Assembly (NCBI RefSeq): GCF_000715075.1
Contig: NC_134095.1
Location: forward strand, 55,176,419 to 55,240,418
Reading direction: 5' to 3'
DNA: 64,000 nucleotides
Origin: Nicotiana tabacum
Taxonomy: Eukaryota > Streptophyta > Magnoliopsida > Solanales > Solanaceae
The notes beneath the pieces were generated by a model. The model was not told the DNA's origin and ran no database searches. It was given only the letters and a program-made list of their open reading frames with translations. This document shows, one piece after another, positions 20,291 to 32,463 of this stretch (position 1 is its first letter; each line of letters begins with the position of its first letter). Made by a program: the position numbers and the translations under genes.

Positions 20291-23200
20291 TGTGACGACC
20301 CGACCTGTCGTCTCGTGAGTTACCGCCATGTTTTCCCCATTACCTATTTCTTTATGCTTCATTATCAGTGTTGGGTGTGAACGAATTGATTTGGATTGGT
20401 TTTAGTAGGAAATGAGACACTTAGTCTCTTTAAAGAAGGTTTGATTTGGAAAAGTCAACCGGACGTTGACTTATGTCTTAGAGTGCTCGGATTTGAATCT
20501 CGGTGATTTGGTTAGCTTCGAGGGATGATTTGTGACTTAGGAGTGTGATCAGAAGTAATTTTGGAGGTCCGGTGTAGAATTAGGCCTGAATTGGCGAAGC
20601 TAGTATTTTGGCGAATTCCGGTTGATATGTGAGATTTTGATCCTAGAGTCGGAATGGTATTCCGAGAGTTGCTGTAGCTTCGTTAGGTGATTTGGGATAT
20701 GTGTGCAAAATTTCAGGTCATTCGGACGTCGTTTGGTCGGTTTTTTGATCGAAAGTGTATTTCGAAAGTTTTTAGAAAATTAGGCTTGAATTCGATGAGT
20801 TTTGGGTAATTTAATGTTGTTTAAAGTGTTTTGATGATTGGAAGAGGTTTGAATAATGTTATTAATTATGTTGGCATGTTTGGTCGGTGTCCCATGAGGC
20901 TCGGATAAGTTTTGGAAGCGTTTTTGGAAGATTTTTGCAGTTTGAGCATAAGCATGTAATGATCCAAAGGTCCATTTTTAGTTCTAGAGATCGAAATTTT
21001 ATTTCGAGATTTCCAGAATTTAAATAATGAATTATAGGAGTGATCTGGAAAGTTTGGTCTAATTTCATCAAGTCGTGATTGGGTTTTTAACACGAAACAT
21101 GAGTTAATTGTTTAACGAGCGAAATGGGTATTGAACTGAGCAAATGAGCTCCAAATTTAGTTTCGACTAAAGGGCTATGTTAGTATTATTATTTGTGACT
21201 CATAGGAACAAGAATCATCGAATTCCGAGGTCCCAGGCCCGAGAAATGAATTTTTGAGTAAAATTACTTTCTGAAAATATTTAAGGAAAATGGAAATGAA
21301 ATTTGATTAGAAAGTGATGGTATCGGGCCCGTATGTTGGTTTAGGCGCCCGATATAGGTCTTATATATGGGTTAAGAACTTTCTATAATGTTTGGTTGAA
21401 AACGGACGTCGTTTGTCGTGTTTCAGACTCAAAATGGAAGATTTGATGTTTTATGAAATTTGAAAGAATTCTTGGATTTTAAAGCTTAATTCATGGTATA
21501 TGATGTTATTTTGGCGATTTGATTGCACGGTTAAGTTCGTAGGATGTTGTTGAGTTAGTGTATGTGTTTGGTTAGGAGGCCCGAGGGCTCGGGAGTGTTT
21601 CAGAGTGATTTCAGACTTAGTAAAATTGGAAAAAATTGCAGAAATAGTACCCCGTGAATAGTACCAGGTACAGTACCCCGTGAACAGTACCGTGAACAGT
21701 ACCGTGAACAGTACCGTGTACAATAACACGCGTGAACAGTAGCCGAAAATTCTGGACAGTGTAGAGAAAGAGTAGTCCGATTTTCTTTCATTTTTTGGAC
21801 TTTCAAGCTCGGATTCTGGGAAATTTTGAGCGAGAAGTTATGGGAATTCTTGGGGTAAGTGTTCTTGACTCTCTTGTGATTTAAATCTTCATTTTTGGCT
21901 TTAGATTATTGATATTTGAAGAAAAATGGATGATTTTCTAAAATTCCCTAAAGATGAATTTTTAAGATTTGAAAGCCAATCCGATGTCGGATTTTGGTAA
22001 AATTTGTATGGTTGGACTGGTGGTTGGATGGGGGTTCATATTCCGTGACTTTTGTCGTATTCCGAGACGTGGGCCCCACAGGCGAATTTTGAGTGTAATT
22101 TCGGATTTTTGATGGAAAATGTAGAATTCCATATGGAATTCATTCCTATAATTTTTATTAACTGAATTGAATCGTTATGGCTAGATTTGAGGCATTCAGA
22201 GATCAATAAGGGGCAAAGGCATCGCGAGCTAGAGAATTAGCTGGTTCGAGGTGAGTAATTGATGTAAATGATGTCCTGAGGGTTTGAAACCCCGGAATTT
22301 CACATCGTAACGCTATATTGATTTGACTTGCACGCCGGATAACGGGCGTGGGGTAGAGCACCGTTGGGGATTGTGATTTGGTCCGTCCCGAGAGATATTT
22401 TTTCCGTCTTTTCTACTTGAACTAAATTGAGAATCATCCTTACTTGGATTTAATTGTTACATTTGGGCTTCTTCAGGGATTGATATCACTGCTTTCGCAT
22501 ATTTTGCATATCATTTGACCTCAGTCCAAGGTTTTAAATACTATTTTGCAAACTCAGCCATCTTTCTAAGATTTGAAAACATAAATGATATTTCTAAATG
22601 ATATTTCGGGCTGAGAACTACTATTTTACAAATGCCCAAGGGGCTTATGATGATTTCTGGACAGAGCATGGATCGGGCTGCGCGCCGCAGCAGTGTTGTA
22701 TTGATATTGAGGCCGAGAGCTTGGTTGAATACATTAATATTGAGGCCGAGAGTCTGGTTGATTACATTGATATTTAGGCCGAGAGCCTGGGTGATTATAC
22801 TGAGATTGATATGAGGCCGAGGGCCTAGATTTGATGCCACGAGATGGCTTGATATTGCGCTTGGGCTGTAGGAGCCCATCCGGAGTCTGCACACACCCCC
22901 AGTGAGCGCCATCGACGATAAATAAATGGATGGCTCGGGTTGCACGCCGCAGTGGGTACGAGAGTGTACCATCATATGCATTGCATTGCACTTATGCATT
23001 TGTTTTTATCTGTTATACCTGTCTCAGTATTTGGTACTCTGACTTAATTGACTTGTTGCTTCACTATTTGTTGTTCTAAATTGCCAGTTATAGTTTACTT
23101 TGTATTTATCCATGATTTCTTATTCTCAGCCTTTATTTATGTTTATTACTCACTGGGTCGGAGTACTCACATTACTCCCTGCACCTTGCGTGCAGATCCA

Positions 23201-23589
23201 GGCACACCACATGCTAAGTGAAGAATTGTTTAGCTGAGCAGGCAGTATCTGGGAGTATTGAGGTAGCTGCATGGCATTCGCAGCCTTGATCTCTCCCCTC
23301 TATCTCTATCTTTTATTCCGTATTTTTCCTAGACAAACTTGTAATAGGTGGATATTCTATATTAGAGGCTCATATTCGTGACACCGGATTCTATTGGGCT
23401 ATGGTGTGGTATTTTAATTGAACTTTCGCAGATTTTATTATTAATTATATACTTGAATGTAATGACTTAGTAAATTCTCTATGATATTTATCTATAATCT
23501 GAATAGGAATTTGGGATAATGTTGTTGAATGGTCGGGCTTGCCTAGCAGTATGTTGGGCACCATCATGACCGGGGTTGGGGTCGTGACA
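20291..23589 (+). repeat. Element B 5' LTR (3,299 bp)
   Basis: It starts TGTGACGACCCGACC and ends GGGGTCGTGACA before the PBS. About six GTGAACAGTACC-like units lie at 21645-21740. It carries a 133-bp segment (22175-22307) that is missing from the 3' LTR. The antisense 152-codon frame at 22541-22999 matches that of S1. Confidence 0.95.
21645..21740 (+). repeat. CCGTGAACAGTA short tandem repeats, B 5' LTR
   Basis: Roughly six imperfect 12-bp units precede the presumed transcription start region. The 3' LTR has about four at 29500-29575, and S1 has diverged ones at about 14630-14725. Confidence 0.8.
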
Positions 23590-23720
23590 AGATGGTATCA
23601 GAGCATAGGTTAATTGGTCTCGTGAGTTATGAGCCGGTTTATTAGAGTCTCGCGGATCGTTACGGAGACGTTTGTATTTATCCTCGAGAGGCTGCAGAAC
23701 CTTTAGGAAAATTTCACATT
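23590..23720 (+). other. Element B primer-binding site (23593-23604) and leader
   Basis: TGGTATCAGAGC lies three bases after the LTR and is complementary to initiator tRNA-Met. The leader contains GAGTCTCGCGGATCG, GAGACGT and GTATTTATCC, in the same order as in A and C. Confidence 0.85.
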
Positions 23721-26700
23721 CTTGAATTCTTATCGTGCGTCCTTGATTCATCTAGAAAAGAAACTTTTGAAATTCCTTCCACACGTTCGTATGTGCACAT
23801 GGGCGTTCAGTATCAGATGTGCCTCGATGGCTTGTGATTCCCCGATCGAGGGGCGAGATGTTATCTCTGTGAGTTTATGGTGGGCTAGTCTGGAGGACTT
23901 GAGGTTGGATCTTTGCCTATGGCAGGAGCGACAAGGTACTGATTGTGTGAACAAGTGTTTTTGAACTTATATGTTCGGTAGTGTCCCTATTAGTGGAAAT
24001 GATGGTTGTGGCTATGTGATGAGTATGTTAGTACTGCAAGGCCTATCTATATGATTTGGAAGCGACGAGAAGCATCTGCTGAATGATGGAAGAACTAATA
24101 GATGCTTGAAGTCCATCGTGATTCAAATTATAGCCCGAGTTATGGGCGTGTGAAGAATCTTTTCATGTCTCCTAGTTGGGAGTGAAGTAAATTTCATGTT
24201 GCGGTATGAGTACAGACTCAGGAAGATCAAGTGACTACGTAATGCTTATGGCGGTGGAAGGTATGCAGAAATGTTAGTTGGGGGCAAAGCAGGTGGGTCA
24301 TCTCCTGCGGGGTGTTCTAAAGTTGTGTTATCCTTATGTTATCTATTAGAAGACCTTAATTGCAAGTGAATAAAATATGTTGAAATCTAAATTGGATCGC
24401 CTAGAGAGTGGGCTTAACTGTTGTGTGAGTGAATGCGAGATTTGCAGAAGAGTTAAAAATTCTAAATGATTTGTGTTTCCACAAGCTTATGAAGGATCGA
24501 GTTTAATCTCACTATGGTATTGAGGCAACAATGGAGTATATGCGTTATGAGTATAGTATGTTATGATCTATGGCTTCGAGCCAAGTTGGGGAGCTTGCTA
24601 TTAGTTAGCGGATTGTGCGGTTATGTACTATGTTAGTTCCGATTTGATGCATGCTGGTGAATCAGTTCTGGTTGTGGAAATTGAGCCGAGAATGGCACGA
24701 GTGAAGGAAAATTTTTGACAAGATGTCATTAGCTCGGATGAGCAGGAGATAAGTTTCGATGTTTACGGTAAGTTGGTATTGTCTTCAGCGTCACCTAAGA
24801 TCGGTGTTTTGTAAAAAGGGTTTTGCATCCTGGTTAATGATTCTTGATCGCTCTTCAGCGTTAGTGCGACTGGTGGTTTGGAGGTACGCTCCAGATATTG
24901 TTGTGGTAGTTTGTGGGAGTGTGTCCCACGGGAAGATTATATAAGTGTGGCATGTGATCACTTGATTGATTAAAGATGTAAACCAAGGATGAAGTTTGTG
25001 ATGGTGTCGTTAAATTGAAAATTCATGCCTGGAGGGCACTTGACATATTGGGTTGTGAACTGGGGAGGATTACTTCGATTGTGATAGTTATTCTTGTGTG
25101 TTATGAGAAAAAATGGGAGTTATTATGGACCTTTAAAAGGTTATCAGACTAGTTCAGTATGATCAGAATCAGCTTGAAGTCAGCGGATAGATTTAATGTG
25201 AATAATGGCTCTATATCAGGCCAGATGTGTGCATTTTAGTAACGCGATCCTTATGGAGGAGTAGTTATGTTGATGTTTCGTTGTCAGATATTTCGCGTAG
25301 TGATGCATTGCACCGTGTTAGTTGTTAGACGGCTTGAGAAATTGCTATGTCTTGAGAATCCGCATAGGAATGACGTTATATGAGCATCTTGGCTCTTGAA
25401 ATTCAGACTGTACATTGCACCTCAGTTATGCTTGAGTTTTGTAGCTTATAACGCTATATGTCCCTCGGAGATATTATTATGCACTTAGCATGCTTACGAC
25501 CGATACTCGGTATTTTGTTGTAATGAGCAAATTTGGGTCGATGTGCATCTCTTTATGTGAGATCTATGTGAGGATCGGGTGGCACGCCGCCATGGGTATG
25601 TTATCTAGATTGGGTTGCACGCCGCAACAGTGTGATGTTGAGTATAGTTTTCTATATGCTATTTTTATGCCTTGCTTCCTGTTTTCTAAGGAAAGTCCGT
25701 ATTAGTGCGTGGGATTGGTAATTCCTTCCATAGTTCGTTTTCTTTTTTGTATCGCATTCGAATTGGTAGCTATTGGCATATTAGGGCATCATATGCGGCC
25801 TTTGATTATATCTGGGGTGGCTTATTGCCTGAGCAGTTCGTAATGGGTGAGACGAGATCATTGAATTCGAGATCAGTGCAATCTGAGTATATTAAGTAAA
25901 TTAAGGGGCTAAGACCATTGTTTGGTTCATAATGAGGTGATAGTTCTTGTCAGAAGTATAGACCCAATAAATTGTTGATTCGACGGTGTTATGAATTTAT
26001 ACATATCTCATCCGTCGTGTCGGTATTGTAAGAATTTGAACAAGACCTATGTATGTCATGCAGAGCATGGTATGTGTAATGATTTTTCTTCTAGATGGGA
26101 TCAATGGAAGTTCTGGACTAGTTGAGTACGTAAACGTTCATGGTTCGGACGGAGGTGAAGTCCTCATGTTACCTTAGGATGGTATGGTATATGCGATATG
26201 TTGTGAAGGGTTGAGATTTGGGTGTGTAAGGTTACAGTTCAGTTCTGAATGGAAATTCATAACATTCTTAGGCGGTACGGGCAGCTTTAGCTGATTAGAG
26301 AAATGAGCTTCAGATGATTAGGGTGAATGATCTTCAGATGATAAAGGAGATGGTATTGCTAATTGGAAGTGATTTGATGAGAGTATATGTCTCAGAAAAA
26401 GGTAATGTGATTAAACTGATGATATTTTGGTAGTATTGCGGCATGTTCTTGGTGGGTCCACTGGTGGTATTCGGGTTTGCTTTGTAGCACAGGGAAATTT
26501 TGAGTATCTGTCATGGAATGATTGGGTATCAAAGGTGTGCATGTATTCGCACGGTGGAAACTAGAATCAGGTATGATGATTTGTGTGCCATATGGAGTTG
26601 GAGACTGGGAGTTCTCATGTACAGGCTAGGTTGTGGTAATGGATCGTGTGTATTCGGCACCGTTTAGCGGCAATCGGGATTTGGAGGCTCGAGTGGATAT

Positions 26701-28121
26701 TTGTTTGCTGGTATGTTAGATTTATGATGTGATGTCAGAATTCAGACTGGTTGTCTTAGTGTTGAGTGATTCTGAACTATTGTGCTACGGGAAATACCGA
26801 AAATGCCACAGGTTGAGTGATGAAGTGCATTGGATTATGTTCTAGCAGAGTGTCTTATATTTCAAAGGACCAGCGGACAGTTAGGAAGGATTGCTTTCTT
26901 AATTGTTCATTTGTGACGGATGTCAGTGCAAAGGTTGCTATCATTAATTCAGTTCCGATGTTGGGGGACTTTTCAGATGAGTTTCATATGGCTAGGCATG
27001 TCGCCGGGCGAGGTTGTTGATTTCAGTATTAATTTGGTGCCGGGCACCGGATCGTCTGTCTTCGATAGGAGTTTAGTAGTGGAAGTCGAGCGCGATGAGT
27101 AATTGGGTGTTACTCGGTGAATAACGTACCTGTTATGTTCTATCAGGTTTGCGTGGTGTGTGTTATTCGTTTCACCATGGGTGTAATGATTTTCTTTGGC
27201 TCCAGACATCAATTGAGCATGGTTGTCGATTTCAAGCATAGTGACTTGAGGTGTTTCCTGTGGAGTAGTATTTGGATAGGAACGCGCGTTGCAGCAAAGC
27301 TATGTGGAAACATGACATTGCGGGTCAAATTTGTGTGTCATGTTTCTATGATGTGAGACAGGGTCTCAGCCTTGTGTTGTGGCAGTACTGGTGAGTTTGA
27401 GGTACAACTCTCTCAGTTGAGTCATTTTCATGAATTGAGTATGTTCGGACTGTTTCTTATTGGTGCACGTATAATGCGAGTTGTGGCTTAGGCATGTATT
27501 GATGTGTCATGTCACCTGAGTAGTGTGTTTGGTCAGAAGAGATCGTTGAAATCATTAATGAATGCGAACGGATTCGATTTCAGTATGTGTGATGGGTAAA
27601 TATTGAGGTTCGGTTCAAAATTTGCTTTGGTAATTACCAGGAGAGAAATGACTTCATGAATGGTTGACATAGGAAATGGTTATGATTTATTGCGTGTTTC
27701 CTTTATCATTGGCAGTATGTGAAAGTGTTGGAATGAGGCTTTAGTTGTTAAGAGGTTTCCTATCGATATTCAATTTTATGTGCAACTATTGTGAATAGAA
27801 ATTATCGTTTCGAGTGTTTGAGTTATGTGGTATATCAGATAATTGCACATGATGTTGCAGGTATGGGTTATTACAGCTGGTTCAGGCTTATTCTGAGTAT
27901 GGATGTGAAGTTCTAATCTTGTGTATGATTTCGGAAGGTGCAATGTGGTTCTATGGTTTATGGACTAGATGGATTGTGAAATTTCAGCTATGTTGTGTTA
28001 TCAGACCTATGCGAGATAGGGTAGTGTGGGATCACTCACGGGTATATTCTTGGTAAAGTTGTTCAGCTTTTGGTTGGCTTCTAGGACAACTCTGGGTACG
28101 CTCGAGGACGAGCGTTTGTTT
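23721..28121 (+). other. Element B internal region, non-coding, with pol relics
   Basis: No frame longer than about 80 codons is present. Around 26817-27060 the plus strand still shows, through frameshifts and substitutions, a run comparable to the protease-RT linker of chromoviruses (YISKDQRTVRKDC, FVTDVSA, INSVPMLGDFSDEF, then a degenerate VPGT). The 3' end near 28090-28115 keeps a relic of the pol C-terminus (CGAGGACGAGCG). The region between the leader and these relics (about 23.75-26.8 kb) has no match to gag that I can see. It is alignable throughout with C (36955-40912) and, on the other strand, with D (52640-56740). Origin unknown. Confidence 0.75.
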
Positions 28122-28134
28122 AAGTTGAGGAGGA
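28122..28134 (+). other. Element B polypurine tract
   Basis: AAGTTGAGGAGGA directly precedes the 3' LTR. The equivalent in C is AAGTGGGGGAGGA. Confidence 0.8.
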
Positions 28135-31100
28135 TGTGACGACCCGACCGGTCGTCTCGTGAGTTACCGCCCCGTTTTTCCCATTTCCTATTTCTTTATG
28201 CTTCAATATCAGTGTTGGGTGTGAACGAGTTGATTTGGATTGGTTTTTATAGGAAATGAGACACTTAGTCTCTTTAAGGAAGGTTTGTTTTTGAAAAGTC
28301 AACTGGATGTTGACTTATGTGTTAGAGGGCTCGGATTTGAATCCCGATGATTCTGTTAGCTTCGAGGGATGATTTGTGACTTAGGAGTGTGATCAAAAGT
28401 AATTTTGGAGGTCCGGTGTAGAATTAGGCTTGAATTGGCGAAGTTAGTATTTTAGCGAATTCCGGTTGATAGGTGAGATTTTGATCCGAGAGTCGGAATG
28501 GAATTATGAGAGTTTCTGTAGCTTCGTTTGGTGATTTGGGGTATGTGTGCAAAATTTCAGGTCATTCGGACGTGGTTTAGTCTGGTTTTTGATCGAAAGT
28601 GTATTTCGGAAGTTTTTAGAAAATTAGGCTTGAATTTGATGAGTTTTGGGTAATTTGATGTTGTTTGAGGTGTTTTGATGATTGGAAGAGGTTTGAATAA
28701 TGTTATGAATTATGTTGGCATGTTTGGTCGGGGTCCCATGAGGCTCGGATAAGTTTTGGAAGAGTTTTTGGAAGATTTTTGCCGTTTGAGCATAAGCATG
28801 TAATGATCCAAAGGTCCATTTTTAGTTATAGATATTGACATTTTATTTCGAGATTTCCAAAAATTTAGATAATGAATTATAGGAGTGATCTGGAAAGTTT
28901 GGTCTAATTTCATCAAGTCGCGATTGGGTTTTTGACACGAAACATGAGTTAATTGTTTAACGAGCGAAATGGGTATTGAACTGAGCAAATGAGCTCTAAA
29001 TTGAGTTTCGACTGAAGGGCTATGTTCGTATTATTATTTGTGACTCATAGGAACACGAATCACCGAATTCCGAGGTCCCAGGCCCGAGAAATGAATTTTT
29101 TAGTAAAATTGTTTTTTGAAAATATTTAAGGAAAATGGAAATGAAATTTGATTAGAAAGTGATGGTATCGAGCCCGTATTTTTGTTTCGGCGCCCGATAC
29201 AGGTCTTATATATGGTTTAAGCACTTTCTGTAAAGTTTGGTTGAAAACGGACGTCGTTTGACGTGTTTCGGAATCAAAATGGAAAATTTGATGTTTTAAG
29301 AAATTTGAAAGAATTCTTGGATTTTAAAGCTTAATTCATGGTATATGACGTTATTTTGGCGATTTGATTGCACGGTTAAGTTCGTAGGATGTTGTTGAGT
29401 CAGTGTATGTGTTTGGTTAGGAGCCACGAGGGCTCGGGAGTGTTTCGGAGGTGTCTCGAGTGATTTCGGACTTAGGAAAATTGGAGAAATTTGCAGAAAT
29501 AGTACCCTGTGAACAGTCCCGTGAACAGTACCCCCGTGAACAGTACCGTGTACAGTAACACGCGTGAACAGTAGCCGAAAATTCTGGACAGTGTAGAGAA
29601 AGAGCAGTCCGATTTTCTTTCATTTTTTGGACTTTCAAGCTCGGATTCTGGGCAATTTTGAGCGAGAAGTTATGGGAATTCTTGGGGTAAGTGTTCTTGA
29701 CTCTCTTGTGATTATATTCCATGAATAAATCTTCATTTTTGGCTTTAGATTATTGATATTTGAAGAGAAATGGATGATTTTCTAAAATTTAATAAAGATG
29801 AATTTTTAAGATTTGAAAGCCAATCCAATGTCAGATTTTGGTAAAATTTGTATGGTTGGACTCGTGGTTTGATGGTGGTTCATATTCTGTGACTTTTGTC
29901 GTATTCTGAGACGTGGACCCCACAGGCGAATTTTGAGTGTAATTTCGGATTTTTGATGGAAGATGTAGAATTCCATAAGGAATTAATTCTTATAATTTTT
30001 ATTAACTGAATTGGATCGTAACGCTATATTGAGGTGACTTGCACGCCGGATAACGGGCGTGGGGTAGAGCACCGTTGGGGATTGTGACTTGGTCCGTCCC
30101 GAGAGATATTTTTACCGTGTTTTCTACTTGAACTAACTTGAGAATCATCCTTACTTGGATTTAATTGTTACATTTGGGCTTCTTGACAATTATTTGAATC
30201 CTTCAGGGATTGATATCACTGCTTTCACATATTTTGCATATCATTTGACCATGAGTCCAAGGTTTTAAATACTGTTTTGCAAACTCAACCATCTTTCTAA
30301 GATTTGAAAACTTAAATGATATTTTGGGCTGAGAACTACAATTTTACAAATGTCCAAGGGGCTTATGATGATTTTTAGACTGAGCATGGATCGGACTGCG
30401 CGCCGTAGTAGTGTTATATTAATATTGAGGCCGAGAGCCTAGTTGATTACATTGATATTGAGGCCGAGAGCCTGGTTGATTACATTGATATTGAGGACGA
30501 GAGCCTGGGAAATTATACTGAGATTGATATGAGGCCGAGGGCCTAGATTTGATGCCACGAGATGGCTTTATATTGCGCTTGGGCTATAGGAGCCCCTCCG
30601 GAGTCTGCACACACCCCCAGTGAGCGTCGTCGATGATAAATAAATGGATGGCTCGGGCTGCACGCCGCAGTGGGTATGAGAGTGTACCATCATATGCATT
30701 GCATTGCACTCATGCATTTGTTTTTATCTGTTATACCTGTCTCGGTATTTGGTACTCTGACTTAATTGACTTGTTGCTTCACTATTTGTTGTTCTAAACT
30801 GCCAGTTATAGTTTACTTTGTATTTTTCCATGATTTCTTATTCTCAACCTTTATTTTTGTTTATTACTCACTGGGTTGGAGTACTCACATTACTCCCTGC
30901 ACCTTGCGTGCAGATCCAGGTACACCACAGGCTAAGTGAGGAATTGTTTAGCTGATCAGGCAGTATCCGGGAGTATTGAGGTAGCTGCATGGCGTTCGTA
31001 GCCTTGATCTCTCCCCTCTATCTTTATCTTTTATTCTGTATTTTTCCTAGACAGACTTGTAATAGGTGGATATTCTGTATTAGAGGCTCATATTCGTGAC

Positions 31101-31307
31101 ACCGGATTCTATTGGGCTATGGTTTGGTATTTTAATTGAACTTCCGCAGATTTTATTATTAATTATACACATGAATATAATGACTTAGTAAATTCTCTGT
31201 GATATTTATCTATAATCTGAATAGGAATTTGGGATAATGTTATTGAATGGTCGGGCTTGCCTAGCAGTGTGTTGGGCGCCATCATGACCCGGGTTGGGGT
31301 CGTGACA
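28135..31307 (+). repeat. Element B 3' LTR (3,173 bp)
   Basis: It starts TGTGACGACCCGACCGGTCG and ends GGGGTCGTGACA. Relative to the 5' LTR it has a 133-bp deletion at about 30015-30018, with ATCG at both deletion endpoints, and fewer GTGAACAGTACC units. The antisense frame present in the 5' LTR and S1 has two stops here. Confidence 0.95.
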
Positions 31308-31783
31308 GCTTTTGATCAAAGAGTCTATCAAATCTCGTCCGAATGACCTTAACTTTTGCAGACAAATCCCAAATGACACAACGAAGCTACTATCACTCTC
31401 GGAATTCCATTCTAATCTCTATATCAAAATCTCGCCTATCAACTGGAACCACCAAAATATCAACTTCGCCAATTTAAGCCTAAATCTTCTCTACAACTCC
31501 CAAACCCATTCCGATCGCGCTCCTAAGTCACAAATTACCCCCCGAAGCTAATCGAACTATCAGAACTCACTTCCGAGCCTTCTAACACATAAGTCAACAT
31601 CCGATTGACTTTTTCCACCTTAAGCCTTCTTAGAAGAGACTAAGTGTCTCAAACTTCACCAAACTCATTCCGGACTAGATCCGTCCAACCCAATACCACA
31701 AAAATACGAATAACGAAGCATAAAGAAGCTGAATTGGGGGAAACAGAGCGGTAACTCATGAGACAACTGGTCGGGTCGTCACA

Positions 31784-32463
31784 GTCTTATCAGTAATAAT
31801 ATCAAGGAATTTAGAAGCAAATTCAATATTTCTATTAATAGGTATAATCCTCCCCTTTTCAATATTATGACCAAGGAATCTAACAGTATTTTAAAAAATC
31901 ATCATTTTTGGTTTGATATAACTAAACCATTTTGAATAATAATCTTTTTAAACAAATATAAATGTTTGAAATTTGATTCTATATTATTTGAAAATACTAG
32001 AATGTCATCAATATATACAATTATGAAATCCGTATAAGGAAGGAAGATATCATTCATAATTTTTTGAAATTTGGAAGGTGCATTTTTCAATCCAGAAGGC
32101 ATAACATTCCATTCATATTGGCCCATTAGTACATTAAAAGCAGTATTATACCTATCCGATTCAGCTATCTGAATTTGCCAATAACCTTATTTTAAATCAA
32201 ATTTTGAAAATATAATGGCATCATGTAATCTATCAAGCAAATCCTTTTTATTAGGAATAGGATATCTAATCCATTTTAAAACATATTTAAGGGTTTGTAG
32301 TTATTGACTAATCTAGGGACTCCTTGTTCCTGTTCAGCATGTTTATTAACATAAAAAGAATTACAAGACCATTTGGACATTGAGGGTCTAATCAAACCCT
32401 TCTGCTGTAAGGAATCAATTTCCTTTTTGTATAACTCCAAATAATCGGAGTTCATCCGAGAAG
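31784..32463 (-). pseudogene. Endogenous pararetrovirus reverse transcriptase fragment
   Basis: Read from 32463 downwards, the minus strand gives NSDYLELYKKEIDSLQQKGLIRPS, then PIPNKKDLLDRLH and the RT active site YIDD at 32004-32015 within VYIDDILVFS. The match to gypsy RT is only distant, while the same segment on the plus strand at 59405-59655 is very similar, which identifies both as Caulimoviridae RT. The frame from 32126 to 31902 is open; stops and shifts break the rest. It continues into RNase H at 17851 across solo LTR S2. Upstream it is joined directly to the intergenic region, so coat and protease are missing from this copy. Confidence 0.85.

Larger units (their letters stand above)
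20291..31307 (+). mobile_element. Element B: non-autonomous gypsy-derived LTR element with TSD GCTTT
   Basis: It has LTRs at 20291-23589 and 28135-31307, a PBS, an internal region of about 4.5 kb and a polypurine tract. GCTTT flanks it at 20286-20290 and 31308-31312. No gag or pol frame survives. The internal region matches those of C, D and E, so this is a propagated non-autonomous family (LARD-like), not one decayed element. Relics of the protease-RT junction near 26817-27060 show descent from a chromovirus like A. Confidence 0.93.
17852..31783 (-). mobile_element. Solo LTR S2 (about 2.9 kb) with TSD GTCTT, interrupted by element B
   Basis: It starts TGTCACGACCC at 17852 and ends GGGTCGTCACA at 31783, with GTCTT at 17847-17851 and 31784-31788. 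Element B plus its TSD occupies 20291-31312; without it the LTR is about 2,910 bp. It is mosaic. The U5 side (17852 onward) matches the LTRs of C, D and E. The promoter-proximal block at about 19735-20060 is the GCGGCCGC/GCGGTCCGC type. The U3 start (near 31783) is the TGTGACGACCCG type of B and S1. A TATA-like TATTTATA (reverse complement TATAAATA) is at 19710-19717. Confidence 0.93.

Noticed and set aside
24759..25899. Three frames of 61-71 codons in the B internal region as a small gene
   Set aside because: None is in a shared frame with the next, and C and D do not keep them open.
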